DNA of 64,000 bases from Actinosynnema sp. ALI-1.44 (lineage in GTDB: Bacteria > Actinomycetota > Actinomycetes > Mycobacteriales > Pseudonocardiaceae), in contig NZ_MTQO01000051.1 of NCBI RefSeq assembly GCF_001984155.1, positions 62,001-126,000 of the forward strand, in the 5' to 3' direction. The first letter of the stretch is position 1. Each line of letters opens with the position of its first letter. Positions 10,327 through 18,443 of the stretch are shown here, piece by piece. The notes beneath the pieces were generated by a model, which saw only the letters and a list, made by a program, of their open reading frames with translations, made no database searches and was not told the DNA's origin. The translations under genes and the position numbers were made by a program.

Positions 10327-11124
10327 ATGATGATCGGCGGGTGGCAGATCGTCGCGCTGCGTGACGCACGGGGGCCGTTTCTGGACTGGGCAGCGGGATT
10401 CCCCGACGCGGGCGAGCGCGAATGGGCGTCGGCCCGTGCCGCGGATCCGGCGGCGTTCGGCGCGGACGGCAAGTGGTGGCTGGATTTCCGGGCGTACGCG
10501 ATCCGTGCGGCGGACGGCCGGGTCACTCTGGTCGACGCGGGCATCGGCCCCGCGACGGCACCGGCCCGCGCCTGGGCGCCGGTACCGGGACGACTGCCCG
10601 AGGCCATGGCGGAAGCAGGCATCGACCCGGCCGACGTCGGCACGGTCGTGTTGACGCATCTGCACACCGACCACTGTGGATGGGCGGTCGACCCGGACGG
10701 CACGCCGGTGTTCCCCAACGCCCGGTACGTCGTGCAGCACGCGGAAACGAAGTGGCTCGCCGCCGCCGAGCCGATGTACTCGTGGGCGGTGCGGCCGCTG
10801 CGGGACGCCGGGCAACTCGACGAGATCACCGGTGAGTCGGTCGTGCTGCGGACGAGTTCCGGTGAATCAGTCACGCTCGTCCCCACACCCGGGCACACCC
10901 CGGGACACCAGTCGGTGATCGTCCAGTCGGGTGACGCGCAGTTGATCGTGACGGGCGACGTGTTGGTCCACGCGGTGCAACTCGTCGCGCCGTCGGTGTC
11001 GTACGTCTACGAGGAGGACCAGCGGCAAGCACGCGACACACGCACAAACCTGCTGGCACGGGCACGGGACGCCGGGGCAGTGCTGGCGACTCCGCATCTG
11101 AGCGAGCCGTTCACGGTTCTGTGA
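10327..11124 (+). CDS. Metallo-beta-lactamase-fold hydrolase
   Basis: A 265-residue enzyme with the HxHxDH signature (THLHTDHCGW), a second-sphere His in PTPGHTPGHQS, Asp in IVTGDVLVH and a final His in ATPHLSEPF. This set matches MBL-fold hydrolases of the AHL-lactonase/glyoxalase II type. It starts at ATG 10327, with a second in-frame ATG at 10330, and there is no signal peptide. It is divergent from the amidohydrolase, so the two may act on the same kind of ring-opened amide or lactone; this is inference. Confidence 0.88.
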   Translation: MMIGGWQIVALRDARGPFLDWAAGFPDAGEREWASARAADPAAFGADGKWWLDFRAYAIRAADGRVTLVDAGIGPATAPARAWAPVPGRLPEAMAEAGIDPADVGTVVLTHLHTDHCGWAVDPDGTPVFPNARYVVQHAETKWLAAAEPMYSWAVRPLRDAGQLDEITGESVVLRTSSGESVTLVPTPGHTPGHQSVIVQSGDAQLIVTGDVLVHAVQLVAPSVSYVYEEDQRQARDTRTNLLARARDAGAVLATPHLSEPFTVL

Positions 11125-11160
11125 TGGCTGTCGTCGCTGTCGGGCGGAAGAATCGACGGC

Positions 11161-13776
11161 ATGGAGCATTGGCTGTCAGCGGTCCAGACCCGGCTCGACC
11201 GGATAGCCGCTGACCGCGACTTCGCACTCGCACTGGAACCGGAAGCCCTCGCCGAGGCACGGCAACTCACCGCGGCGCTCGGCAGCGACCGCGACCGGGA
11301 AGCCAGGTTCGTGCTGGGCTGGTTGCACTGGTACCGGTATCACGCATTGTCGCCGAAGGGCGGCAAGGAGGATCTCAGGACCTGCGTCACCCTGTTCACC
11401 CCGTGCTTCATCGACGGTGTCGAAGGACTGCCGCGACCGCTGAGGCCCCTGCTCGCCGACGAGGCCGCGCCGCACGCCATCGACCTGCTCGGCCGCGAAG
11501 ACCTGCCCGGCCACCTGCTCGTCCACACCGCCGAGTTGTGGCAACGCATCGCGGACGCGTCGGCCGACCACCCCGACCGGCCGGTGATCCTCGGCTACCT
11601 GACCATGGCCGTGAAGCAGCGGTTCGAACACTCCGCGACCGCCGAGGACCTGGACGCGCTGATCGAGGCAGGCAGGGCGGCGGTGCGGGCCGTTCCCGCC
11701 GACTACCCACCGGAGATCCGCGGCGCACACCTGACCGACCTGGCCGAAGCTCTGCGGGCCCGGTTCACGCGCACTGCCGCGCCGCAGGACCTCAACGAGG
11801 CCATCGAGACCGTCGAAGCGGCCCTGGCCGCGAATCCCGCCGCCGGCGTCATCCGGGCGGGATCGCTGTACGAGCTGAGCTGGGCGCTGCGGGAACGGTT
11901 CGAACTCGCCGGTGCTCCCGCGGACCTGGACGCGTCCGTCGACGCCTGCCATGCGGCCGTGCGGATCACGCCCGTCGACCACTTCCTGCGGGCCAAGGTG
12001 CTGGCGAGTCTCGACCTCACGCTGCAGGCGCGGTTCCGGCTCACCGGGGCGCTGGCGGATCTGGACGCCGCTGTGGCGGCGGGCCGCGCAGCCGTGGCCG
12101 CCACCCCGGCGGACCACCCCGACAGGCCCGCGATGCTGAGCGGTCTGGGAATCCCGCTGCGGGCCCGGTTCGAACGCACCGGGGCGATGGCGGACCTGGA
12201 GGAGGCGATCCAGGCCTTCAGACAGGCGGTGCGGGCGAGCCCCACCGCCAACGCACTGCAACTGACCAACTTGGGCACCGCGTTGCGTGTCAGGTTCGAA
12301 CGCGCCGGGGCACCGGCGGACCTGGACGAGGCCGTTCAGACAGGTCGTGCCGCGCTGCGGGTCGCTCGCGCGGCCGACCGGGTCCGGGTACAGGCCGAAC
12401 TGGCCGGGACCCTCCGGGTTCGGTACGGCCGGACAGGCGTGCCCGCCGACCTCGACGCGGTGATCACCTTCCTCACCGACGCACTGGCGACCGCCCCGGC
12501 GGACGACCTGGACCGGCCCAGGCTGTTGAGCGGCCTCGGTGCCGCGCTGCACAGCCGGTTCGGGCGGACGGCCGAACTGTCCGATGTGGATGGTTCGGTC
12601 AGCGCGTTCGCCGACGCGGTGGCGGCCACCCGCCCGGACCACCCCGACCAGGCGAGCATGCTGACCAATCTGGGGATCGCCTTGCGCGACCGGTTCGACC
12701 ACCGCGCCGCGCGGGATGATCGGGACGCCGCGCTGGTCGCGTTCGACCGGGCCGCCAGGGTCAGGTCCGCGGCACCGGCGGAACGGATCACCGCGGCCAG
12801 GGCGGCCGCCGCGCTGGCCGCGTCGACCGAACCGGACCGTGTGGCGGATGTGCTGGAGATCGCGGTGCGGCTGCTGCCCGACCTGGCACCGCAGCGGTTG
12901 CGCCGCAGTGACCAGCAGTACGCGATCGGCCAGTTCTCCGGGCTGGCCAACGATGCCGCCGCCGTTGCCCTGTCGGCCAGTGGCGGGTCCGGCGACGAGC
13001 GAGCGGCACGGGCGTTGCGGCTGCTGGAGGCGGGCCGGGCGGTGCTGTTCAGCCAAGCCCTGGCGGCCCGCGACGACCTGCGGCAGCGACACCCGCAACT
13101 CGCCGCGCGACTGGCGGAACTGCGGGACCAGGTCGACGCGGCCACGGACCCCGCTGCCGCCCGAGCGGTGGACGACCGGCTGCACCTGATCGACGAGCTG
13201 ACCGCGACCCTGACCCGGATCCGTTCCCTGCCGGGGTTTTCCGGCTACGGGCTGCTGCCGTCCACCGAGCACCTGGTGGCCGGCGCCGTGGCCGGTCCCG
13301 TCGTGACCCTCAACGTCAGCCGGTTGCGCAGCGACGCCCTGCTGCTCACCCGGGACGGCATCACCTCGGTCGAACTGCCCGGACTCACGCTGGACGCGGT
13401 GGTCCAGCGTGTCAACACCTTCCACCAGTCGCTGGCCGGTTCGGCGGACAGGACAGTCGAAACGCTCGAATGGTTGTGGGACAACGTGACCGGGCCGGTC
13501 CTCGGGGCGCTGGGCCACAGTGGACGACCAGCGGATGGAGCGAAGTGGCCCCGGGTGTGGTGGGCGCCGGGCGGCCTGCTGGGGTTGTTGCCCCTGCACG
13601 CCGCGGGCTACCACGGCGACACTTCCGGCGAGCGCACAGTGATGGACCGGGTCGTGTCGTCCTACACGCCGACTGTCCGGGCTCTGCGGCACGCCCGCGA
13701 ACGCGATTCGGATGTGCCCGCGGGGTCGGCGTTGATCGTGGCGATGCCGTCCACCCCGGGGTCGAAGGCCACCTGA
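11161..13776 (+). CDS. CHAT-domain protein with TPR-like repeats, N-terminal part (frame broken before the catalytic residues)
   Basis: An 871-residue frame. Residues of roughly 150-560 form about ten repeats of a 38-45-residue TPR-like unit with the recurring pattern RFxRTGAxADLDxAV followed by a Pro-Asp-His-Pro turn. After residue 640 comes the start of a CHAT (caspase HetF-associated with TPRs) domain (VVTLNVSRLRSDALLLT, then WWAPGGLLGLLPLHAAGY). The frame stops at 13774-13776, just after ALIVAMPSTPG. The remaining CHAT sequence, with both catalytic residues, continues in another frame from 13761. Without frameshifting the product is an inactive scaffold. A GGCGGAAG site precedes ATG 11161. 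CHAT/TPR proteins are thought to be proteases in signalling or defence. Confidence 0.8.
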   Translation: MEHWLSAVQTRLDRIAADRDFALALEPEALAEARQLTAALGSDRDREARFVLGWLHWYRYHALSPKGGKEDLRTCVTLFTPCFIDGVEGLPRPLRPLLADEAAPHAIDLLGREDLPGHLLVHTAELWQRIADASADHPDRPVILGYLTMAVKQRFEHSATAEDLDALIEAGRAAVRAVPADYPPEIRGAHLTDLAEALRARFTRTAAPQDLNEAIETVEAALAANPAAGVIRAGSLYELSWALRERFELAGAPADLDASVDACHAAVRITPVDHFLRAKVLASLDLTLQARFRLTGALADLDAAVAAGRAAVAATPADHPDRPAMLSGLGIPLRARFERTGAMADLEEAIQAFRQAVRASPTANALQLTNLGTALRVRFERAGAPADLDEAVQTGRAALRVARAADRVRVQAELAGTLRVRYGRTGVPADLDAVITFLTDALATAPADDLDRPRLLSGLGAALHSRFGRTAELSDVDGSVSAFADAVAATRPDHPDQASMLTNLGIALRDRFDHRAARDDRDAALVAFDRAARVRSAAPAERITAARAAAALAASTEPDRVADVLEIAVRLLPDLAPQRLRRSDQQYAIGQFSGLANDAAAVALSASGGSGDERAARALRLLEAGRAVLFSQALAARDDLRQRHPQLAARLAELRDQVDAATDPAAARAVDDRLHLIDELTATLTRIRSLPGFSGYGLLPSTEHLVAGAVAGPVVTLNVSRLRSDALLLTRDGITSVELPGLTLDAVVQRVNTFHQSLAGSADRTVETLEWLWDNVTGPVLGALGHSGRPADGAKWPRVWWAPGGLLGLLPLHAAGYHGDTSGERTVMDRVVSSYTPTVRALRHARERDSDVPAGSALIVAMPSTPGSKAT

Positions 13777-14348
13777 AGCACGCCGCGGCCGAAGCCCTGC
13801 TGCTGCACAGCCGCCTGCCGCGCCCGGTGCTGCTCATGGACGCGGGCACGGGCGACAGCATTCGGCTGCCGACCAAGGCGAACGTCCTTGCCCGGTTACC
13901 GGAGTGCGCGGTGGCGCATTTCGCCTGCCACGGGTCGAGTGACCTGACCGACCCGTCGAACAGTTCGCTGCTGTTGTACGACCACGACAGCGACCCGTTC
14001 ACCGTGGCGGGCCTGGCCGAGGTGCGGCTCGACCAGGCCCAACTGGCCTACCTCTCCGCCTGCCGCACCGCCTTCACCGGCCGGGCCGACCTGATCGACG
14101 AGGCCATCCACCTCACGTCCGCCTGCCAGCTCATGGGGTTCCCGCACGTGATCGGGACGATGTGGGCGATCGGCGACACCCTCGCCGCCAACGTCGCCGA
14201 CGCCTTCTACCGCGCACTGAGCGACACAGGCGGTGCCCTGCGCACCACCCGCGCCGCCGAAGCCCTGCACCGGACGATCCTGGGTCTGCGCGACCGGTTC
14301 CCCCAGGCCCCTTCGCTGTGGGCGGCCTACCTGCACGCCGGAGCGTGA
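13761..14348 (+). pseudogene. C-terminal CHAT protease half, out of frame with its N-terminal half
   Basis: This frame continues the interrupted CHAT domain (VEGHLKHAAAEALL...). It holds the presumed catalytic His in HFACHGSSD and Cys in YLSACRTAF, and the usual C terminus (PSLWAAYLHAGA). The join lies in ccccggggtcgaagg at 13754-13768. One extra G there, or a -1 ribosomal slip, restores an uninterrupted protein (PGVEGHLKHA). A homopolymer sequencing error, a real mutation or programmed slippage are all possible. No ribosome site precedes this half, so independent translation is unlikely. Confidence 0.75.
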
Positions 14349-14454
14349 CGAACCGCGGACCGGCCCGCCGGGTGGACGAAAGCTCGAAGGAGCCCGGCGG
14401 TGGTGGCAGGCCCGCGAAACGGATATCGTTGACCAAAAGGGTTGGGGGAACCTG

Positions 14455-14736
14455 ATGAAGCGCAAGGGTGTGCTGTTCTACACCGCCGTTTTCCTGTTCG
14501 CGCTGGGGATCGTCAACTTCTTGCGCGTGTGGGGACCGGGCTTCACCACTGGTGAGGAAGCGTGGTTCAGCGAGAGCGTTCTGATCACGCATCCGCTCGG
14601 CATGCTCGCGATCGGTTACCTGTTCTGGCGGCACCGCGCGTGGTTCGACAGGTGGATGCCCGTTCGACGGCCCCGCGAGCCCGACCCCCGGGAAAGCCTC
14701 ACCATGCAGAACCCCCAACCGTCGGATCGGGAGTGA
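14455..14736 (+). CDS. Small two-helix membrane protein
   Basis: A 93-residue protein starting at ATG 14455 with a gggggaacct site. It has two hydrophobic helices (GVLFYTAVFLFALGIVNFL and SVLITHPLGMLAIGYLFW) and a polar, Arg/Pro-rich tail, so both ends are probably cytoplasmic. I do not recognise the family. It follows the CHAT gene by 106 bases on the same strand and could be co-transcribed, but its role is unknown. Confidence 0.65.
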   Translation: MKRKGVLFYTAVFLFALGIVNFLRVWGPGFTTGEEAWFSESVLITHPLGMLAIGYLFWRHRAWFDRWMPVRRPREPDPRESLTMQNPQPSDRE

Positions 14737-14749
14737 GGCCGTCCCCGCC

Positions 14750-16921
14750 TCACATGCACGACATGGGATGTTCCTTGCCTTCGCGTTGTTCCGTGCCATG
14801 GCCGAAGCACATCGTCGGGTATCCCTTGAGGTCGTCGATGGACGTCTGGTCGCGGGTGGCGATGGTGTACGCGACGGGCCGGACGCTGCCGATGACGGCG
14901 GTCCGCGGGTATCGGTAGATCTCCCACGCCGGGAACTTGTCGCCGAAGAAGTTCGCCGTGTAGCTGTCACCGGACGGTGTCAGGATCACCCGGGCGTTGA
15001 TCCGGCCGAGGAAGCTGCCCCAGGAGTTCACGGCGGACACGCCCACGCGGATCGAACCGTCCGGTCGCTTGACGGCGGAGATGTAGTTCACCGGGGTTTC
15101 GATGTCGTCGCGGATCATCTCGGCGCCGCTGATGAACTGGATCGGCAGTGCGTCCTTGCACCCGGCCACCCACGGTTTGGGGACGTTGGCGCCAGCCACG
15201 CACGACCTGTGGACGTAGACGCCGATCTCGCCGGTCGCGGTGTCCCACGCGATGCCGACCTTGGCGGACGCGTAGGGATCGGTGCCGAACCCGCGGTGGT
15301 CGCCGATCATCTCGGTGAACTCGTCCTTGTTCCTGATGAAGCCGCGGACCACGACGATGCCGTGATCGGCCGACGGGCTCAGCGTGATCGTGGATATTCG
15401 ATCGCCGGGGTCGGGAGCTGCCTCGAAGTACCGGCTACGCGCCTTCGCGAAGGTGGTGTTGGTTTCGTAGGGCCACGCTCGTGTGCCGGGCCACTGCCGC
15501 GGGCTCTCACCGCCGAGTCCGGCCGCGACGACGATGTAGTTCATGCAGCCGCTGGTGACTTGGTCGTGTGTCCACGTTGTCGCCGTGCCCAGGTCCTTCT
15601 TCTGGAGTTTGTACTCCGCGACGGACGGTGGCAAAAGGTCGCATCCGGGCGCGGTGAGGACCTGGTAGTCGACCGCGCGGGCAACCGGGTCCCACTTCAG
15701 GGTCACCCTGTACGGGTGGGCCGGATCCGTTGTGGCAACCACGTTCTTCACCTCTGGCAGGGTGATTCTCGGTGCCTTCGCCCGACTCGACGGCGGGGTC
15801 CACACGCGACCCACCTTGTCCGCCACTGGCGCGAGCGCGCCCTTCTCGTCGAGCAGGAGAGCCGTTTCCTCGCTGGTCGCGCTCGGCCTGCGCCGCACCA
15901 GCGACAGGTCGCCGCCGAGTTCACGGCGGCTGGTGAGACCGTGCTCCTCGGTCCGCTGCCACCGGGCGCCGTCGAACTTCCACTGCCCCTGTGGGGCCGG
16001 TTTGTCGCACCGGGGACCCGCCAACGGCTGGTCACCGCTGCACGTCCAGGTCGACGCGTCGACGCGAACCGTGCCGTCCGCCGCCCACCACAGGTTGCCC
16101 ACGGTGTTGTTCCAGTCCTTTTCGGACACACCGGGCGGCAGCGCCCGCAGTTCCTGGTTGCGCGTCTCGGCCTGCACACCGGGAGTCGCCGGGTCGAACC
16201 ACACCACCGACGACTGACCGGTCGACGAGCCACTCGTTCCGATGACGACATACGCGACCTTCGGTTTTCCGTCCCATCCCGTGGGTGTGTAAGCCAAATC
16301 CGAGGCTATCGTGGTTTCCCCGAACTTGTGCGGTGTGCCGCCGGTCTGGTCGACGACGACCACGTCAGCGGTCCACCGCGCTCCGTCACCGTTGATCTGG
16401 AACGTCACCACCCGTTCACCGGCGCCGGTGACGGCCACGAGCCCGCGCTCGGTGCCGGGCGACGGCTTCATCCGGCCCGCGGGTTCCAGCGTCACGACGT
16501 CGTGGACAGCGAGATCCTGGCCGCCGTACTCGTCGAGAACGAACACCTTCCCGGCGGCGACGGCGATTTCGTAGCACTGGCAACCCACTTCGGCCTTGGC
16601 GCCCGTGGCGGTGTCGATGGAGATCAGCCGTGTGGCGCTCGCCGCGACGAACCTGCTGCCGTCCGCGGTCCATTCCGCGAAACGCACCGGATCCCCGGTG
16701 CTCACCGACGCGAGTGTCTGACGGCCACGTGCCAGCGTGACTCGTCCGGGCGTGGTGTAGGCGAAGGTGCCCGCCTCGACGGCCGTGCTCGGCGGTGTGC
16801 TGGTCGGCATGCCGACTTCGCTGCCCTGTACCGCTGTTCGTGTGGGATCGTCGTCGCATCCGGTGGCCACCAGCGTCAGCCCCACCAGCGTTGCCGTCAC
16901 CCCGCGCCGCCGAATCCCCAC
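14750..16921 (-). CDS. Secreted lipoprotein with beta-propeller-like region and fibronectin type III segment
   Basis: A 723-residue protein. GTG 16921 gives a signal with a lipobox (LVATGC, Cys near residue 22), so it should be lipid-anchored outside the membrane. Residues of about 45-350 alternate short strands around phrases such as FAYTTPGRVTLARGRQ and VRFAEWTADGSRFVA, resembling a degenerate propeller. A fibronectin III-like stretch follows (VTLKWDPVARAVDYQVLTAPG). The C-terminal region is Cys-containing (HRSCVAGANVPKPWVAGCKD) and ends HPMSCM. No catalytic motif is recognisable. An upstream extension of the frame is disregarded because the lipoprotein signal fixes the start. Confidence 0.75.
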   Translation of the reverse strand: MGIRRRGVTATLVGLTLVATGCDDDPTRTAVQGSEVGMPTSTPPSTAVEAGTFAYTTPGRVTLARGRQTLASVSTGDPVRFAEWTADGSRFVAASATRLISIDTATGAKAEVGCQCYEIAVAAGKVFVLDEYGGQDLAVHDVVTLEPAGRMKPSPGTERGLVAVTGAGERVVTFQINGDGARWTADVVVVDQTGGTPHKFGETTIASDLAYTPTGWDGKPKVAYVVIGTSGSSTGQSSVVWFDPATPGVQAETRNQELRALPPGVSEKDWNNTVGNLWWAADGTVRVDASTWTCSGDQPLAGPRCDKPAPQGQWKFDGARWQRTEEHGLTSRRELGGDLSLVRRRPSATSEETALLLDEKGALAPVADKVGRVWTPPSSRAKAPRITLPEVKNVVATTDPAHPYRVTLKWDPVARAVDYQVLTAPGCDLLPPSVAEYKLQKKDLGTATTWTHDQVTSGCMNYIVVAAGLGGESPRQWPGTRAWPYETNTTFAKARSRYFEAAPDPGDRISTITLSPSADHGIVVVRGFIRNKDEFTEMIGDHRGFGTDPYASAKVGIAWDTATGEIGVYVHRSCVAGANVPKPWVAGCKDALPIQFISGAEMIRDDIETPVNYISAVKRPDGSIRVGVSAVNSWGSFLGRINARVILTPSGDSYTANFFGDKFPAWEIYRYPRTAVIGSVRPVAYTIATRDQTSIDDLKGYPTMCFGHGTEQREGKEHPMSCM

Positions 16922-17000
16922 CCGTTCGCCCTTCGCTTGCGCCGTCGAGCCGAACCGTACGGGCGGGCGCTTGCGGTTTTCTTGTCTGCCGGGTGAGCGG

Positions 17001-17663
17001 TCAGAGCGAGCGGGGTTCGAGCCGGACGCAGCACTGTCCCGGCTGCGGGTCGAGGCAGGCGGTGAGGCCGGTGTCACCCATCCCGGCGAGCAGGCCGTCG
17101 AGCAGGTGCAGGTTCATCGCGCAGATGGTCCGCGTGTGCTCGCGGGCCAGGGTGTGGAACGGGCAGTTGCCGAGCAGCACCTGGTCGCCCTCGGCCCGCG
17201 GCTCGAATCCGTGCTCCTCGAGCGCGGTGACGAGCTCGTCGGCGTTCTCGCCGAGCTGCCTGCCGAATCGGTAGGCATGTCGTTCGAGGGTGGCACGGAC
17301 CGGCTGGCCGGTGCGGTCGGCTTCCTCGACGGCCGTGGCCAGCAGGTGCCCGGCCAGGTCGTAGCGGCGGTCCGGCAGGTGCACGGCGACGGAGCGAGCC
17401 GACCGGCGGTAGACCTTGGCCGGTCGCCCCGCGCCCGGTCCGCTGCGGCCGTTGCGCCGTTCGTAACCGACGTCGAGCAGGTCCTCGCCGACCAGCTTCT
17501 CCAGGTGGAACGCGGCCGTGGCGCGCGGGATCCCGAGCGCGGTGGCGATCTCGTCGCGGCTGAGCGCGGTGGGGTGCCGGACCACGTGTTCGTAGAGCCT
17601 GCGCCGGGTCGGTTCGTCCAGTGCCGCCACCGCGGCCACCCGGTCGGCCAGTGGTTGATCCAC
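17001..17663 (-). CDS. Winged-helix regulator with Cys-rich C terminus (SufR/ArsR-like)
   Basis: A 220-residue regulator. The N-terminal winged helix (LYEHVVRHPTALSRDEIATA, then GIPRATAAFHLEKLVGEDLL) resembles ArsR/DeoR-type domains. The C-terminal domain has conserved Cys: NCPFHTLAR, TICAMN, TACLDP and GQCCV. Spaced Cys in this position recall SufR-type [Fe-S] sensors, so redox or iron sensing is a reasonable inference, although spacing is not identical to SufR as I remember it. It is divergent from a DoxX-family gene, with 87 bp between the starts and two 9-bp direct repeats there, so it probably regulates that gene and itself. Confidence 0.82.
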   Translation of the reverse strand: MDQPLADRVAAVAALDEPTRRRLYEHVVRHPTALSRDEIATALGIPRATAAFHLEKLVGEDLLDVGYERRNGRSGPGAGRPAKVYRRSARSVAVHLPDRRYDLAGHLLATAVEEADRTGQPVRATLERHAYRFGRQLGENADELVTALEEHGFEPRAEGDQVLLGNCPFHTLAREHTRTICAMNLHLLDGLLAGMGDTGLTACLDPQPGQCCVRLEPRSL

Positions 17664-17685
17664 GACTCCACTCTAAAACAAGTGC

Positions 17686-17723
17686 ACGTTGACGAAAACC
17701 GGGGCGCAGTTCTAACGTTAACG
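17686..17723. promoter_or_regulatory. Direct-repeat operator candidate between the Cys-rich regulator and doxX
   Basis: Two near-identical 9-mers, ACGTTGACG at 17686-17694 and ACGTTAACG at 17715-17723, lie 29 bases apart centre to centre. The second is inside the 8-bp palindrome TAACGTTA. Location in the divergent 87-bp promoter makes them the best candidates for the regulator's binding sites. Confidence 0.5.
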
Positions 17724-17750
17724 GACATTGGCTTTAGAAGGAGATGGGTC

Positions 17751-18191
17751 ATGTCCGGTGATGTCGCAAGATCTCCCCACCCCGGCCTGATCGACCGCGC
17801 CGCCCTGCGTGAACCGGCCTACCAGGCGTTCCTGCTGCTCCGCACCGTCTTCACCGTCGCCCCGATCCTGTTCGGCCTCGACAAGTTCGCGAACCTGCTT
17901 GTCGACTGGCCGGTCTACCTCGCGTCGTGGATCGACGGCATCGTCCCCGGCGACGCGCAGGCGGCCATGTACGCCGTCGGCGTGATCGAGATCGTCGCCG
18001 GTGTCGTCGTCCTGCTGATCCCGCGGTTCGGCGGCTGGCTCGTCGCCGCGTGGCTGCTCGGGATCATCGTCAACCTGCTCACCATCCCCGGGTTCTACGA
18101 CGTCGCGCTGCGCGACTTCGGGCTGCTGGTCGCCGCGGTGGCACTGGCCAGGCTCGCGGTGCGCTACGCGCCCAGGCGCGCGACGCTCTGA
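17751..18191 (+). CDS. DoxX-family membrane protein
   Basis: A 146-residue protein with four predicted transmembrane helices (LRTVFTVAPILFGLDKF, AMYAVGVIEIVAGVVVLLI, GGWLVAAWLLGIIVNLLTI, DFGLLVAAVALARLAV), the layout of DoxX-like small membrane proteins. A strong aaggag site seven bases before ATG 17751 fixes the start. DoxX proteins take part in membrane redox and detoxification complexes in mycobacteria. Pairing with a divergent Cys-rich regulator suggests induction by an oxidative or metal signal. Confidence 0.85.
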   Translation: MSGDVARSPHPGLIDRAALREPAYQAFLLLRTVFTVAPILFGLDKFANLLVDWPVYLASWIDGIVPGDAQAAMYAVGVIEIVAGVVVLLIPRFGGWLVAAWLLGIIVNLLTIPGFYDVALRDFGLLVAAVALARLAVRYAPRRATL

Positions 18192-18443
18192 CCCACCCGT
18201 TCGGCAGATGCACAGGCCCGTGATGTGCTCCCGTCGCCATTGGTCAGTGAGATCACCCGTGGCGGGCGGCGGCAGGTGGACGACAGTGCGCAGCGGCCAC
18301 GGCAGACCGCCGGTCATGTGCCATTCCACCGGCACGTGACGTTCCGCGGCCGAAATCAGCAACCGCAGCGCGCTGGCGTCCGCCGCCGGGTCCACCAGCA
18401 AGGTCAGGACACGGCAGATGGCTCCTTCGCTTGACAGGGTCCG
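18177..18443 (-). pseudogene. Gene remnant directly downstream of the GH43 gene
   Basis: In the same frame just after the GH43 stop, this strand encodes RVLTLLVDPAADASAL, then VPVEWHMTGGLPWPLRTVVH, then LPPPATGDLTDQWRREH. That cadence resembles a small actinomycete family of unknown function (DUF5825-like, from memory). A GAAGGAG site lies near 18428, but the in-frame start after it is poorly placed, and the frame then runs antisense into doxX. The family's distal part is missing. I read it as a decayed gene; it may also be coincidence. Confidence 0.35.

Noticed and set aside
11176-13692. 838-codon antisense frame over the CHAT/TPR gene
   Set aside because: Its periodicity only mirrors the sense TPR repeats; no start signal or recognisable domain.
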